This document shows positions 1 through 10,900 of a stretch of 64,000 bases of DNA, piece after piece. The notes beneath the pieces are model-generated. The model was not told the DNA's origin, did no database searches, and saw only the letters and a program-made list of their open reading frames with translations. The position numbers and the translations under genes are program-made. This DNA is from Paraburkholderia sp. PGU19 (GTDB taxonomy: Bacteria; Pseudomonadota; Gammaproteobacteria; Burkholderiales; Burkholderiaceae): positions 682,001 to 746,000 of the forward strand of contig NZ_AP023179.1 of NCBI RefSeq assembly GCF_013426915.1. The letters are read 5' to 3'. Position 1 is the first letter of the stretch, and every line of letters begins with the position of its first letter.

Positions 1-1
1 C

Positions 2-649
2 GCGCACGCACTGCGCGAAACGGACGGCGACCGGGTGCTGACGCTCAGCGCGGACGTCACGAAGCGCGAAGACATCGCGCGCATCGTCGAGCAGACGGTG
101 CAGCGCTTCGGCCAGATCGACATTCTCTTCAACAACGCGGCGCTGTTCGACATGCGCCCGATCCTCGACGAATCCTGGGACATCTTCGACAAGCTCTTCG
201 CGGTCAACGTGAAGGGCATGTTCTTTCTGATGCAGTCCGTCGCACAGCGCATGGTCGACCAGGGCCACGGCGGCAAGATCATCAACATGTCGTCGCAGGC
301 GGGCCGTCGCGGCGAGGCGCTCGTGTCGCACTACTGCGCGACCAAGGCAGCCGTGCTGAGCTACACGCAGTCGGCCGCGCTGGCGCTCGCGCCGCACCAG
401 ATCAACGTGAACGGCATCGCACCGGGCGTCGTCGATACGCCGATGTGGGAACAGGTCGATGCGCTTTTCGCGCGTTACGAGAACCGGCCGCTGGGCGAGA
501 AGAAGCGTCTCGTCGGTGAAGCGGTGCCGCTCGGCAGGATGGGGTTGCCGGCGGATCTGACGGGGGCGGCGCTGTTCCTCGCGTCTTCGGATGCGGATTA
601 CATCACCGCGCAAACCCTGAACGTCGACGGCGGCAACTGGATGAGCTGA
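2..649 (+). CDS. Sorbitol dehydrogenase-like short-chain dehydrogenase (5' end cut by window)
   Basis: The open frame runs from the window edge to TGA at 649, so the N-terminal Rossmann glycine motif lies outside. About 215 residues remain. They show the SDR features NNAA (structural Asn region), a Ser followed by YCATK (catalytic Tyr-x3-Lys), PGVVDTPMW and the C-terminal NVDGGNWMS. The ending and the neighbourhood match sorbitol (L-iditol 2-) dehydrogenases of bacterial polyol operons (SmoS/PolS type), which oxidise D-sorbitol to D-fructose and galactitol to tagatose with NAD. It lies 106 bp upstream of the polyol ABC binding protein on the same strand, which supports this. Substrate is inferred; family is clear. 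Confidence 0.85.
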   Translation, partial: AHALRETDGDRVLTLSADVTKREDIARIVEQTVQRFGQIDILFNNAALFDMRPILDESWDIFDKLFAVNVKGMFFLMQSVAQRMVDQGHGGKIINMSSQAGRRGEALVSHYCATKAAVLSYTQSAALALAPHQINVNGIAPGVVDTPMWEQVDALFARYENRPLGEKKRLVGEAVPLGRMGLPADLTGAALFLASSDADYITAQTLNVDGGNWMS

Positions 650-755
650 CCGTCATTCATTCACCGGCATCCGCACGACGGCGCCACACAACCGCAAGCG
701 CCGCTCACGTACCGATCAAGTACCAAAACGCAAGTACGAATAAAGGAGACAAACG

Positions 756-2078
<1,323 letters not shown>

Positions 2079-2195
2079 GCGAGAAACAAGCGTCAAGGCC
2101 TCATGGCGCGCCGTCTGCACGATCCCCACGCGGACGGCGTGTCCAGGAGCTGAATCGCAGCCTCGAAGTCAGTAAGCCGGATCAGATGGAAAGCG

Positions 2196-2221
2196 CCGGC
2201 TGACAGCGCATCGTCAGCCGG
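2196..2221 (+). promoter_or_regulatory. Stem-loop between binding-protein and permease genes
   Basis: A perfect 9-bp stem CCGGCTGAC/GTCAGCCGG with an 8-nt loop, not followed by a T tract. It lies in the ~200-bp gap between the binding-protein gene and the first permease gene. Hairpins here in other ABC operons protect the 3' end of the upstream message or attenuate readthrough, giving more binding protein than permease. That role is inferred. Confidence 0.55.
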
Positions 2222-2284
2222 ACCCTGGCAGCACAGCGTGCCGCACGCCCCGCGGACCGCGCACTACCGAAGAGGTGGTCCATC

Positions 2285-3223
2285 ATGCGTCAACACTTGC
2301 GTCTACCCCTCATGCATGCCCATCCCCAAACCGAACACGAGCGCGAAGAGCGCAAAGCCGCGCACGCGCGCTGGCTCGCCATGCCGTCCGTAGGCATTCT
2401 CGTCTTATGGATGGCGATACCGCTCGCGATGACGATCTGGTTTTCGTTCTCGCGCTACAACCTGCTTAATCCGGATGTAAAAGGATTCGCGGGTATCGAA
2501 AACTACAAGTTTCTTGCCAGTGACCCGTCCTTCGGCCCGTCGATCCTGCACACGATGCAACTGATCATCTCGGTGCTGGTGATCACGGTGGTCGGCGGCG
2601 TACTGCTCTCGGTGCTGTTCGACCGCAAGTTCTACGGGCAGGGCATCGCGCGGCTGCTCGCCATCGCGCCGTTCTTCGTGATGCCGACTGTCTCCGCGCT
2701 GATCTGGAAGAACATGATCCTGCACCCGGTGTATGGGCTCATCGCGCAAGGCATGCGCGCGCTCGGTATGACACCGATCGACTGGTTCGCCGACTATCCG
2801 CTGATAGCGGTGATCATCATCGTCGCGTGGCAGTGGTTGCCGTTCGCGTTCCTCATTCTGTTCACGGCGATCCAGTCGCTCGATCAGGAGCAGAAGGAAG
2901 CGGCGAAGATCGACGGCGCCGGTCCGTTCGCGATGTTCTTCTTCATCACGCTGCCGCACCTGAAACGCGCGATCGCGGTCGTGGTGATGATGGAAACCAT
3001 TTTCCTGCTGTCGATCTTCGCTGAAATCTACACGACGACGGGCGGCGGTCCGGGCAACGCGACGACCAATCTGTCGTACCTGATCTACGCGCTCGGCCTG
3101 CAACAGTTCGACGTTGGCCTCGCATCCGCAGGCGGGATTCTCGCTGTGGTGCTCGCGAATATCGTGTCGTTCTTCCTCGTGCGCATGCTCGCGAAGAACC
3201 TGAAAGGGGAGTACGAAAAATGA
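2285..3223 (+). CDS. Polyol ABC transporter permease (SmoF-like)
   Basis: Inner-membrane permease of 312 residues with a cytoplasmic N-terminal tail (~35 residues rich in His/Glu/Arg) and six predicted membrane segments. The EAA loop that contacts the ATPase is visible as EQKEAAKIDGAGPFAMFFFI around residues 200-220. The family is the MalF-like half of carbohydrate ABC importers. A GAGGTGG ribosome site precedes the ATG. The stop overlaps the start of the next permease as ATGA, indicating translational coupling of the two membrane subunits. Confidence 0.9.
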   Translation: MRQHLRLPLMHAHPQTEHEREERKAAHARWLAMPSVGILVLWMAIPLAMTIWFSFSRYNLLNPDVKGFAGIENYKFLASDPSFGPSILHTMQLIISVLVITVVGGVLLSVLFDRKFYGQGIARLLAIAPFFVMPTVSALIWKNMILHPVYGLIAQGMRALGMTPIDWFADYPLIAVIIIVAWQWLPFAFLILFTAIQSLDQEQKEAAKIDGAGPFAMFFFITLPHLKRAIAVVVMMETIFLLSIFAEIYTTTGGGPGNATTNLSYLIYALGLQQFDVGLASAGGILAVVLANIVSFFLVRMLAKNLKGEYEK

Positions 3224-4086
3224 GCCAGGTTGCCGCTACACCTGTTACGACCAATCTTTCGAAAACGAACTCGCCGTTGGCCATCGTCCGACGCAGCATT
3301 CCGGGCATCCTTGCGTGGCTGATTGCGCTGCTGCTGTTCTTCCCGATCTTCTGGATGACGATCACGGCATTCAAGACGGAGCAGCAGGCTTACGCGTCAT
3401 CGCTGTTCTTCATGCCGACGCTCGAAAGCTTCCGCGAAGTGTTCGCGCGCAGCAATTACTTCAGCTTCGCGTGGAACTCGATTCTGATCTCGGTCGGCGT
3501 CACACTGCTGTGCCTGATTCTGGCCGTGCCGTGCGCCTACGCGATGGCGTTCTTCCCGACGCGGCGCACGCAGAAAGTGCTGCTGTGGATGCTGTCGACG
3601 AAGATGATGCCGTCCGTCGGCGTGCTGGTGCCGATCTATCTGCTGTGGAAGAACAGCGGCCTGCTCGACACCGTGAGCGGCCTCGTGATCGTCTACACGC
3701 TGATCAACCTGCCCATTGCGGTATGGATGTCGTTCACGTATTTCGCGGAAATTCCGCGCGACATTCTCGAAGCAGGGCGCATCGACGGCGCGGCGACGTG
3801 GCAGGAAATCGTCTATCTGCTGATGCCGATGTCGCTGCCCGGGCTTGCGTCGACGGCACTGCTGCTTGTCATCCTGTCGTGGAACGAGGCGTTCTGGAGC
3901 ATCAACCTGTCCAGCTCGAACGCCGCGCCGCTGACGGTGTTCATCGCGTCGTATTCGAGTCCTGAAGGCTTGTTCTGGGCGAAGCTGTCGGCGGCGTCAC
4001 TGCTGGCCGTGGCGCCGATCCTGATCGTCGGCTGGGTTTCGCAGAAACAGCTGGTGCGTGGCCTTACCTTCGGGGCGGTCAAGTGA
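3220..4086 (+). CDS. Polyol ABC transporter permease (SmoG-like)
   Basis: Second inner-membrane subunit, 288 residues, MalG-type with six predicted helices. Its EAA loop (EIPRDILEAGRIDGAATWQE) lies near residues 175-195. The start overlaps the upstream permease stop (ATGA), and the stop overlaps the GTG start of the HAD gene, so three genes are translationally coupled. It pairs with the preceding permease to form the translocation pore for a sugar alcohol. The family assignment is secure; the substrate comes from context. Confidence 0.9.
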   Translation: MSQVAATPVTTNLSKTNSPLAIVRRSIPGILAWLIALLLFFPIFWMTITAFKTEQQAYASSLFFMPTLESFREVFARSNYFSFAWNSILISVGVTLLCLILAVPCAYAMAFFPTRRTQKVLLWMLSTKMMPSVGVLVPIYLLWKNSGLLDTVSGLVIVYTLINLPIAVWMSFTYFAEIPRDILEAGRIDGAATWQEIVYLLMPMSLPGLASTALLLVILSWNEAFWSINLSSSNAAPLTVFIASYSSPEGLFWAKLSAASLLAVAPILIVGWVSQKQLVRGLTFGAVK

Positions 4087-4778
4087 CGGAGATCAGAACA
4101 GAGGCGAAGCTTGCGCTCATCTGCGACTGCGACGGCGTGCTGATCGACAGCGAAGCCGTCGCCGCCGCGGTGCTCGTCGAGGAACTCGAAGCGCGCTGGC
4201 CTGGTACGGATGTCGCGCCCGTCGTGATGCCGTTGCTCGGCCTGCGCACGGAACGCGTGCTGGCTGGCACGGCGTCGGCGCTCGGCAAGACGCTCGACGA
4301 GGTCGATGTCGAAGCGATTCGCAGCGCAGTCGAACGCGCTGCCGTCAAGGCGCCGATGGTCGACGGCATCGAGGCTGCGCTCGCGAGCATTCCGTTGACG
4401 AAGGCCTGCGCGAGCAACAGCTTTCGCGCGTATGTCGAAGCGGCGCTGGCGCGAACGGGCCTCGTGAAGCATTTCGGCGACAGGCTTTTCTGCGCGGATT
4501 CCGTCGCGCATCCGAAGCCGGCGCCCGACGTCTATCTCGCCGCCGCGCGCGGGCTCGGCACGAACCCGGAAGCGTGCCTGGTGATCGAGGACAGCGTGGC
4601 GGGTGTGACGGCTGCGACGGCAGCGGGCATGACGGTATATGGATTCATCGGCGGCGGTCATGCGAGCGAAGATCAGGTCGGCGCGCTGCGCCGCGTGGGC
4701 GCGCAACACGTATTCGACGACATGACGCAATTGCCGGAACTGGTCGCGCGATGGCTGCAGCGCGTGACGGTGGCATGA
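4083..4778 (+). CDS. HAD-superfamily hydrolase (phosphatase-like)
   Basis: Cytoplasmic HAD-IA hydrolase of 231 residues. Motif I is CDCDGVLIDSE (nucleophile and acid/base Asp), motif II the Ser in ACASNSF, motif III the Lys in HPKPAPD and motif IV IEDSVAGV. It resembles the phosphoglycolate/beta-phosphoglucomutase branch. The start is GTG in a GTGA overlap with the permease stop; no competing ATG is closer. Its place inside a polyol transport operon suggests dephosphorylation of a toxic or dead-end sugar phosphate. HAD substrates cannot be assigned from sequence. Confidence 0.85.
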   Translation: MTEIRTEAKLALICDCDGVLIDSEAVAAAVLVEELEARWPGTDVAPVVMPLLGLRTERVLAGTASALGKTLDEVDVEAIRSAVERAAVKAPMVDGIEAALASIPLTKACASNSFRAYVEAALARTGLVKHFGDRLFCADSVAHPKPAPDVYLAAARGLGTNPEACLVIEDSVAGVTAATAAGMTVYGFIGGGHASEDQVGALRRVGAQHVFDDMTQLPELVARWLQRVTVA

Positions 4779-4830
4779 AGGCATCGGCGAAACGATTAAA
4801 CGTAGTACGGATTCGCACTATCGTGCATGG

Positions 4831-4956
4831 GATCAGGGTAAGCGCTAAAGCGTCAACTCAGGTCGACTCGCCAAGGGATCAGAGTAAGCGCTGAAGCGCT
4901 AACTCTGATCGACATGGCATGGGACCCGAGTAAGCGCTGAAGCGCCAACTCGGGTC
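4831..4956 (+). repeat. Three tandem 46-bp hairpin repeats before the ABC ATPase gene
   Basis: Three 34-nt near-palindromes lie at 4831-4864, 4877-4910 and 4923-4956, spaced exactly 46 bp start to start, with 12-bp spacers. Units 2 and 3 have a 9-bp outer stem (GATCAGAGT/ACTCTGATC, then GACCCGAGT/ACTCGGGTC), an A:A mismatch, and an inner AGCGCT stem around a GA loop. The outer stem bases differ between units 2 and 3 but stay complementary, which argues for a conserved hairpin. Unit 1 is more degenerate. The array ends 17 bp before the ATPase start codon and could act as an mRNA structure, a processing site or a protein-binding array. Confidence 0.85.
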
Positions 4957-4973
4957 GACAACGGAGACACATC

Positions 4974-6083
<1,110 letters not shown>

Positions 6084-6099
6084 TCCGGCACGCAAAGAG

Positions 6100-6135
6100 G
6101 GCGCCGTTGCATGCTTTGCAACGGCGCCTTTCCTA
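6100..6135 (+). terminator. Rho-independent terminator after the polyol operon
   Basis: Perfect 12-bp stem GGCGCCGTTGCA/TGCAACGGCGCC with a TGCTT loop, followed by TTTCCTATTT. It starts 16 bp after the ATPase stop codon and ends the transport operon. Confidence 0.85.
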
Positions 6136-6300
6136 TTTGCAGACTCGGACTTTTCCGATTTATCTGCAACCTATCTCATATCAAAATTGTACATCGTCTG
6201 ACAGCGCGCATCTGAGCGGTTCTTCAGGTGGGTTCTGTCCGTTCTCCGTCCATTACCCCGAACACGTCATCCGCGCGATTGCTCTCAAGATCGCGCAAGC

Positions 6301-8112
6301 ATGCGCGTGCGGCCGACTCAAGACGCCATGCACAACGCCTCCACGCTCACACCTCAAGAAACCGTCTCGACACCGGCTGTCGATCACGCGCTGGCGCTGC
6401 ACGGCGCCGGCCAGCTCGATCGCGCCGAACACGCATATCGCGCGATCCTCGACGCACAGCCCGATGATGCAAACACGTTCTACATGCTGGGGGTGCTGTA
6501 CTTGCAGCGCTCGGATGTCGAGCGCGCAATCGAATGCTTCGATACGTCGCTCGCGCTGCGGCCTGACGACGCAGACTGTCTGAACGATCGCGGGATCGCT
6601 GCGCTTTCGCGAGATGACAACGAAGGCGCGGCCGATTTTTTTCGAAGAGCCGTCGAATGCGCGCCGCAGGATGCGCTTGCGCATTGCAACCTGGGCAAGG
6701 CGTTGCGGCGCCTGTCCCAACCCGAAGATGCGCTGAGCAGCTTCCAGCGCGCGCTTGCTCTCGATCACGACCTGTTCGAAGCTGCGCTCGGCAGCGCGGA
6801 TATGCTCGAAGTCCTTTCCCGTCCGCATGATGCCGTGGTTGCCTATGAATACGCCGCACGTTACGCACCCGACGATCTGCGCGTGCTGCTGGGCCTCGGC
6901 TTGACCCTGAACGCCGTGCGCCGCCATGCGGAAGCGGAAGCTTGCTTCGAACGCGCCTTGCGAAAGGAACCAGAAAACGTGCACGCGCTGTTCGGGATCG
7001 CATTTGCGACGGATGGCCAATTGAAGTTCGAGGATGCGCTCATCAGATACCAGCGCGCGCTGGAAGCCATGCCCGATTCGCCGACGCTGCACAACAACGT
7101 CGCGTTCACGCTGACGTGCATGTCGCGTTACGACGAAGCGGATCATCACTTACGGCGCGCAATCGAACTCACGCCGGATCTTTCGAATGCGTACAAGCTG
7201 CTCGGGATGTCGGAGTTGCGGCGCGGAAATTTTCGCAAAGGCTGGGCGTACTACGAGCATCGCAAGACGACGCCGAGCGGGCTGCGCGATTACCCAAAGT
7301 GCGAGATGCCCGAATGGCGGGGTGAGCCGGTCGAAGGCAAGCGTTTTTTGCTGACGCGTGAACAGGGTGCGGGTGATCAGTTGCAGTTCATTCGCTATGC
7401 GAGCGTGCTGTCCGACATGGGCGCAACCGTCGACGTGTGTACGAGCGAGGAACTGGCGCCGCTCTTTGCCCGTGTGCGCGGCGTGAACAACGTGTTGACG
7501 GCGTTGCCCGAAGGCGTCGGTTACGACTACTACTGCCCGATGATGAGCGTGCCCGCCTGGCTGAACGACGACACGATTCCGAACGCGGTGCCGTATCTGT
7601 CCGTAGATGACACGCAGGTTGCCGCATTGCGCTCGCGCCTCGAACAGGCCGCAGGGTCGCGCAAGAAAATCGGCCTGGTGTGGGCGGGGAATCCGGGTCA
7701 TTACCTCGATGTCTACCGTTCGGCGCAGCTCGCGGCGCTGGAACCGCTTGCGTCGGTCGACGGCCTGGCGTGGTTCGCGTTGCAGAAGGGCGCGCCAGAG
7801 ACGCAACTCGATGGCGTTGCGCATCGCTGGCCGATCTGCGCGCTGGGCCGGTTGCTCGACAGCTTTTACACGACGGCAGCCGTGATCCAGTCACTGGATC
7901 TCGTCATCACCGTCGATACGTCTGTCGCGCATCTGGCAGGCGCGCTCGGCAAACCGGTATGGGTGATGCTGCCGAAGCAGGCGGACTGGCGCTGGATGAT
8001 GTCGGGCGAGACGAACCCGTGGTATCCAGGCGCGCGGCTTTTCCGGCAACAGGTGTTGGGCGACTGGTCGCCCGTCGTCGAAGCGCTGCACAGCGCACTC
8101 GAAGCGCTCTAG
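6301..8112 (+). CDS. TPR-repeat protein with C-terminal glycosyltransferase (family 9-like) domain
   Basis: A 603-residue protein. Residues ~25-310 are a row of tetratricopeptide repeats (AxxxxRxAL and FRKGWAYYEHR-type helices). Residues ~330-600 resemble the heptosyltransferase-like domain found in Burkholderia TPR proteins, with LLTREQGAGDQLQFIRY, KIGLVWAGNPGH and the nucleotide-sugar loop VITVDTSVAHLAGALGKPVW. No signal peptide is seen. The ATG at 6301 has no good ribosome site; 6328 is an alternative start. It has its own position between a terminator and a convergent regulator, so it need not belong to polyol metabolism. Likely roles are protein or surface glycan glycosylation; acceptor unknown. 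Confidence 0.8.
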   Translation: MRVRPTQDAMHNASTLTPQETVSTPAVDHALALHGAGQLDRAEHAYRAILDAQPDDANTFYMLGVLYLQRSDVERAIECFDTSLALRPDDADCLNDRGIAALSRDDNEGAADFFRRAVECAPQDALAHCNLGKALRRLSQPEDALSSFQRALALDHDLFEAALGSADMLEVLSRPHDAVVAYEYAARYAPDDLRVLLGLGLTLNAVRRHAEAEACFERALRKEPENVHALFGIAFATDGQLKFEDALIRYQRALEAMPDSPTLHNNVAFTLTCMSRYDEADHHLRRAIELTPDLSNAYKLLGMSELRRGNFRKGWAYYEHRKTTPSGLRDYPKCEMPEWRGEPVEGKRFLLTREQGAGDQLQFIRYASVLSDMGATVDVCTSEELAPLFARVRGVNNVLTALPEGVGYDYYCPMMSVPAWLNDDTIPNAVPYLSVDDTQVAALRSRLEQAAGSRKKIGLVWAGNPGHYLDVYRSAQLAALEPLASVDGLAWFALQKGAPETQLDGVAHRWPICALGRLLDSFYTTAAVIQSLDLVITVDTSVAHLAGALGKPVWVMLPKQADWRWMMSGETNPWYPGARLFRQQVLGDWSPVVEALHSALEAL

Positions 8113-8122
8113 TACAAGTGAG

Positions 8123-8138
8123 CCGCGCGCAGGCGCGG
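8123..8138. terminator. Short GC hairpin between convergent genes
   Basis: CCGCGC/GCGCGG stem with a GCAG loop in the 27-bp gap between the TPR gene and the convergent regulator. It has no T tract, so it is only a weak candidate for termination. Confidence 0.35.
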
Positions 8139-8139
8139 A

Positions 8140-9129
8140 CTAACCGGCGCCGTGATTCAGCGCGGCGCGCGCGCACAACTCGTCGGTCACGAGCCCCGAC
8201 AGCCAGCCGCCCTTCAACGCGGCAAGCACCGCATTGCGCTTGCGTTCGCCGCCCGCGAAGCCGATCACGGGCCGCTTCGGCGGCGAATCGAGTCGCACGC
8301 TCGTCACGCGGCGCCCCGTCGGCGATTCGACGCGGGCGCCGTTCGCATCGATCGGCAGTCCGAGCAGTTCCGCCACCGCGCCCAGCGACACCAGTTCTTC
8401 CACTTCATCCGACGTGATGAAGCCGTCTTCATGCAGCGGGCAACGCAGCCCGATATTGCCGATCCCGACGAACGCGACATCCGCGTCGCCCGACAGCGAT
8501 TCGACGATCCGGTACAGACGGTGATTGCACCACTGCGCGCGTTCCGCCTCGCTGTCGGCGATCAACGGCGCGGGCAGCAGGAAGTGCTTGCCGCCTGTTT
8601 TCTCGGAGATGTGCAGCGCGACGTCGTAGCGGTTCGACGAGCCGTCCTGCGCGATTGCGCCGACCATCGACACCAGCCGGTGCTGCGGCCGCTCCAGTTG
8701 CCCGACCTGATCGACGACGGCCTTCAGCGTACGGCCGCTGCTCACGGCAACGACCATCGGCTTTTCTTCGCCGAGATAGCGTTCCATCACCTGCGCGCCC
8801 GCGACGGCGAGCTTGCGGTCGATCTCCTCGGGCTTGTCGTTGTCGACGGGGACGACTTCGCACATCGACAGGCCATAGCGCTTCGACAGCTGATCGGCGA
8901 GCGACAGACAGTCCGCCAGCCGATGATCGACACGCACGCGAATCAGGTTCTTCTCGACGGCGAACGCGACGAGCCGTTGTGCGACGGGCCGCGACACCTG
9001 CAGTTTTTCCGCGATCTCGTTTTGCGTATTGCCGGCGACGTAGTAGAGCCAGGCGGCGCGCGTCGCGAGATCGAGCTTTTCAGTGGACTTGGGCACGATG
9101 TTGTCGGTCTGAATGGCGCTAATGCGCAC
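8140..9129 (-). CDS. SorC-family sugar-binding transcriptional regulator
   Basis: A 329-residue regulator. An N-terminal helix-turn-helix (residues ~20-60, NEIAEKLQVSRPVAQRLV) is followed by the large SorC/DeoR-type phosphosugar-binding domain, with VAVSSGRTLKAV and VAFVGIGNIG as glycine-rich loops. The start is a GTG at 9129; no good ribosome site is seen. It lies 94 bp downstream of xylB on the same strand, as the third gene of a dalD-xylB-regulator group. It probably senses a polyol-derived phosphosugar and controls the dalD promoter and perhaps the transport operon. The palindrome in the dalD promoter is a candidate operator. Confidence 0.88.
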   Translation of the reverse strand: MRISAIQTDNIVPKSTEKLDLATRAAWLYYVAGNTQNEIAEKLQVSRPVAQRLVAFAVEKNLIRVRVDHRLADCLSLADQLSKRYGLSMCEVVPVDNDKPEEIDRKLAVAGAQVMERYLGEEKPMVVAVSSGRTLKAVVDQVGQLERPQHRLVSMVGAIAQDGSSNRYDVALHISEKTGGKHFLLPAPLIADSEAERAQWCNHRLYRIVESLSGDADVAFVGIGNIGLRCPLHEDGFITSDEVEELVSLGAVAELLGLPIDANGARVESPTGRRVTSVRLDSPPKRPVIGFAGGERKRNAVLAALKGGWLSGLVTDELCARAALNHGAG

Positions 9130-9223
9130 AACGTCGATGTGTCACCAGGAAGCCTGTGTCAGGCGATCTGGTGCGCTGCATGCGGTGGACATTCATCGCA
9201 GTCTTCATGGGTGGTTTACGCGT

Positions 9224-10708
9224 TCAAGCCGCGTCCGCTTCGGGCGCGGGCACGAACATCGGCTTCACATGCCGGTACAACGCACGATAACTCGCGAGCC
9301 GCTCGCGCAGCATCGCATGTCGCCGCGCGTTCGGCGTGAATTCGATTTCGACGGGCGGCTTGGTCAGCACTTTCGCCGGATCGCCGCCTGCCGCGAGCCA
9401 GCCGAGACGCGCCGCGCCGAGCGCCGCGCCCGTTTCGCCGCCGCCGTGCTTGCGCGTGGTGGTGTTCAGTGAATCAGCTAGCAGTTGCGCCCAGTAATTG
9501 CTGCGCGCGCCGCCGCCCAACAGCGACAGCGCGTTCACTTCGGTGCCCGCCGCGCGCAGCGCGTCGAGCCCGTCCGTCAACGCGAGCGTCACGCCTTCGA
9601 GCACGGCGTAGCCGAGCAGCGCGCGGTCGGTCGCGTGCGTCATGCCGAAGAACACGCCCTGCGAATACGGATCGTTGTGCGGCGTGCGTTCGCCCGACAG
9701 ATACGGCAAAAACAACGGCGCGGTTGCGAGCGCGTCGTCGGGCAGCTTTTCGACTTCGGCGAGCAGCGTCGGCTCATCGGTCGAGGTGAGCTTGCAGACC
9801 CAGCGCAGGCAGCTCGCCGCCGACAGCACCACGCTCATCTGATGCCAGCGGTCGGGGATCGCATGACAGAACGCATGCACGGCCGATTCGGGGTTCGGGC
9901 GGAAGCTGTTGCCGATCACGCACAACACGCCCGACGTACCGAGCGACACGAAGCCGTCGCCCGGTTGCGTCGCACCGATGCCGATTGCGCTCGTCGCATT
10001 GTCGCCGCCGCCCGCCGCGACCACGACGGGCTCGCGCAAGCCCAGCTCACGCGCGAGTTCGGGCCGCAGCATGCCCGACGGCGCGCTCCCTTCAGCGAGC
10101 CGCGGCATGTGCGAGCGGTTCATGTCGCACGCGGCGAGCAGCGTATCGGACCAGTCGCGCTGCGCGACGTCGAGCCAGAGCGTGCCGGCGGCGTCGGACG
10201 GATCGGAGACCTTGTCGCCCGTCAGTTGCAGGCGCAAATAGTCTTTCGGCAGCAGCACACAGGCCGTCTGGCGGAAGATCTCCGGCTCGTGCCGCGCAAC
10301 CCACAGCAGCTTCGGCGCGGTGAAGCCGGGCATCGCCAGATTGCCGGCGATCCGATGCAGATCCGGCGCGCGCCTGAGCAGCTCCTCGCATTCCTCGACG
10401 GCGCGCATGTCGTTCCACAGGATCGCGGGACGCAGCACGCGGTCTTCGTTGTCGAGCAGCACGGCACCGTGCATCTGTCCCGACAGCCCGATGCCGCGAA
10501 TCTGCGCAAACTGCTCCGGGTAGCGGTCGCGCAGCGCGAAGAGCGCGGCGCGCGTGCCTTGCCACCAGTCGGACGGGTTCTGCTCCGACCAGCGCTGATG
10601 CGGACGCGAAACGGTGAACGGAGAACCTGCCGTGCCGACCACGCGTCCGTCGGACGCGAGCAGCAGAACTTTTACTTCGGACGTGCCGAGGTCGATGCCG
10701 AGATACAT
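9224..10708 (-). CDS. xylB: Xylulokinase
   Basis: FGGY-family kinase of 494 residues that phosphorylates D-xylulose to D-xylulose 5-phosphate. It opens with LGIDLGTSEVKVLLL (phosphate-binding loop). It has the xylulokinase substrate block GLSGQMHGAVLLD (~residues 75-87), WNDMRA, the catalytic Asp in AAGGGDNATSAIG (~233) and the C-terminal LLGGGARSNYWAQLLAD. It lies downstream of dalD with a 192-bp gap, so it takes the product of arabinitol oxidation into the pentose phosphate pathway. Length and motifs match xylulokinase rather than glycerol kinase. Confidence 0.94.
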   Translation of the reverse strand: MYLGIDLGTSEVKVLLLASDGRVVGTAGSPFTVSRPHQRWSEQNPSDWWQGTRAALFALRDRYPEQFAQIRGIGLSGQMHGAVLLDNEDRVLRPAILWNDMRAVEECEELLRRAPDLHRIAGNLAMPGFTAPKLLWVARHEPEIFRQTACVLLPKDYLRLQLTGDKVSDPSDAAGTLWLDVAQRDWSDTLLAACDMNRSHMPRLAEGSAPSGMLRPELARELGLREPVVVAAGGGDNATSAIGIGATQPGDGFVSLGTSGVLCVIGNSFRPNPESAVHAFCHAIPDRWHQMSVVLSAASCLRWVCKLTSTDEPTLLAEVEKLPDDALATAPLFLPYLSGERTPHNDPYSQGVFFGMTHATDRALLGYAVLEGVTLALTDGLDALRAAGTEVNALSLLGGGARSNYWAQLLADSLNTTTRKHGGGETGAALGAARLGWLAAGGDPAKVLTKPPVEIEFTPNARRHAMLRERLASYRALYRHVKPMFVPAPEADAA

Positions 10709-10900
10709 GGGCGCGAAACCTTCGTCGGTAGGAGATGCGCTACTTTAGCCGCATGCCGCGTGCGATGCCATGCGCAAAAGACCTGACGCATTGCATGTAT
10801 CGCATCTGTCGGATACGGCGCTCAATGGGATCGGCCGCGCGTGGTTCGTCGCCATGCGCGGCCGGGATGTCATGTACAGAACGAGCCGGTATGAACGCTC

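Noticed and set aside
4831..4956. CRISPR array at the 46-bp repeats
   Set aside because: Spacers of 12 bp are too short, only three units, and no cas genes.
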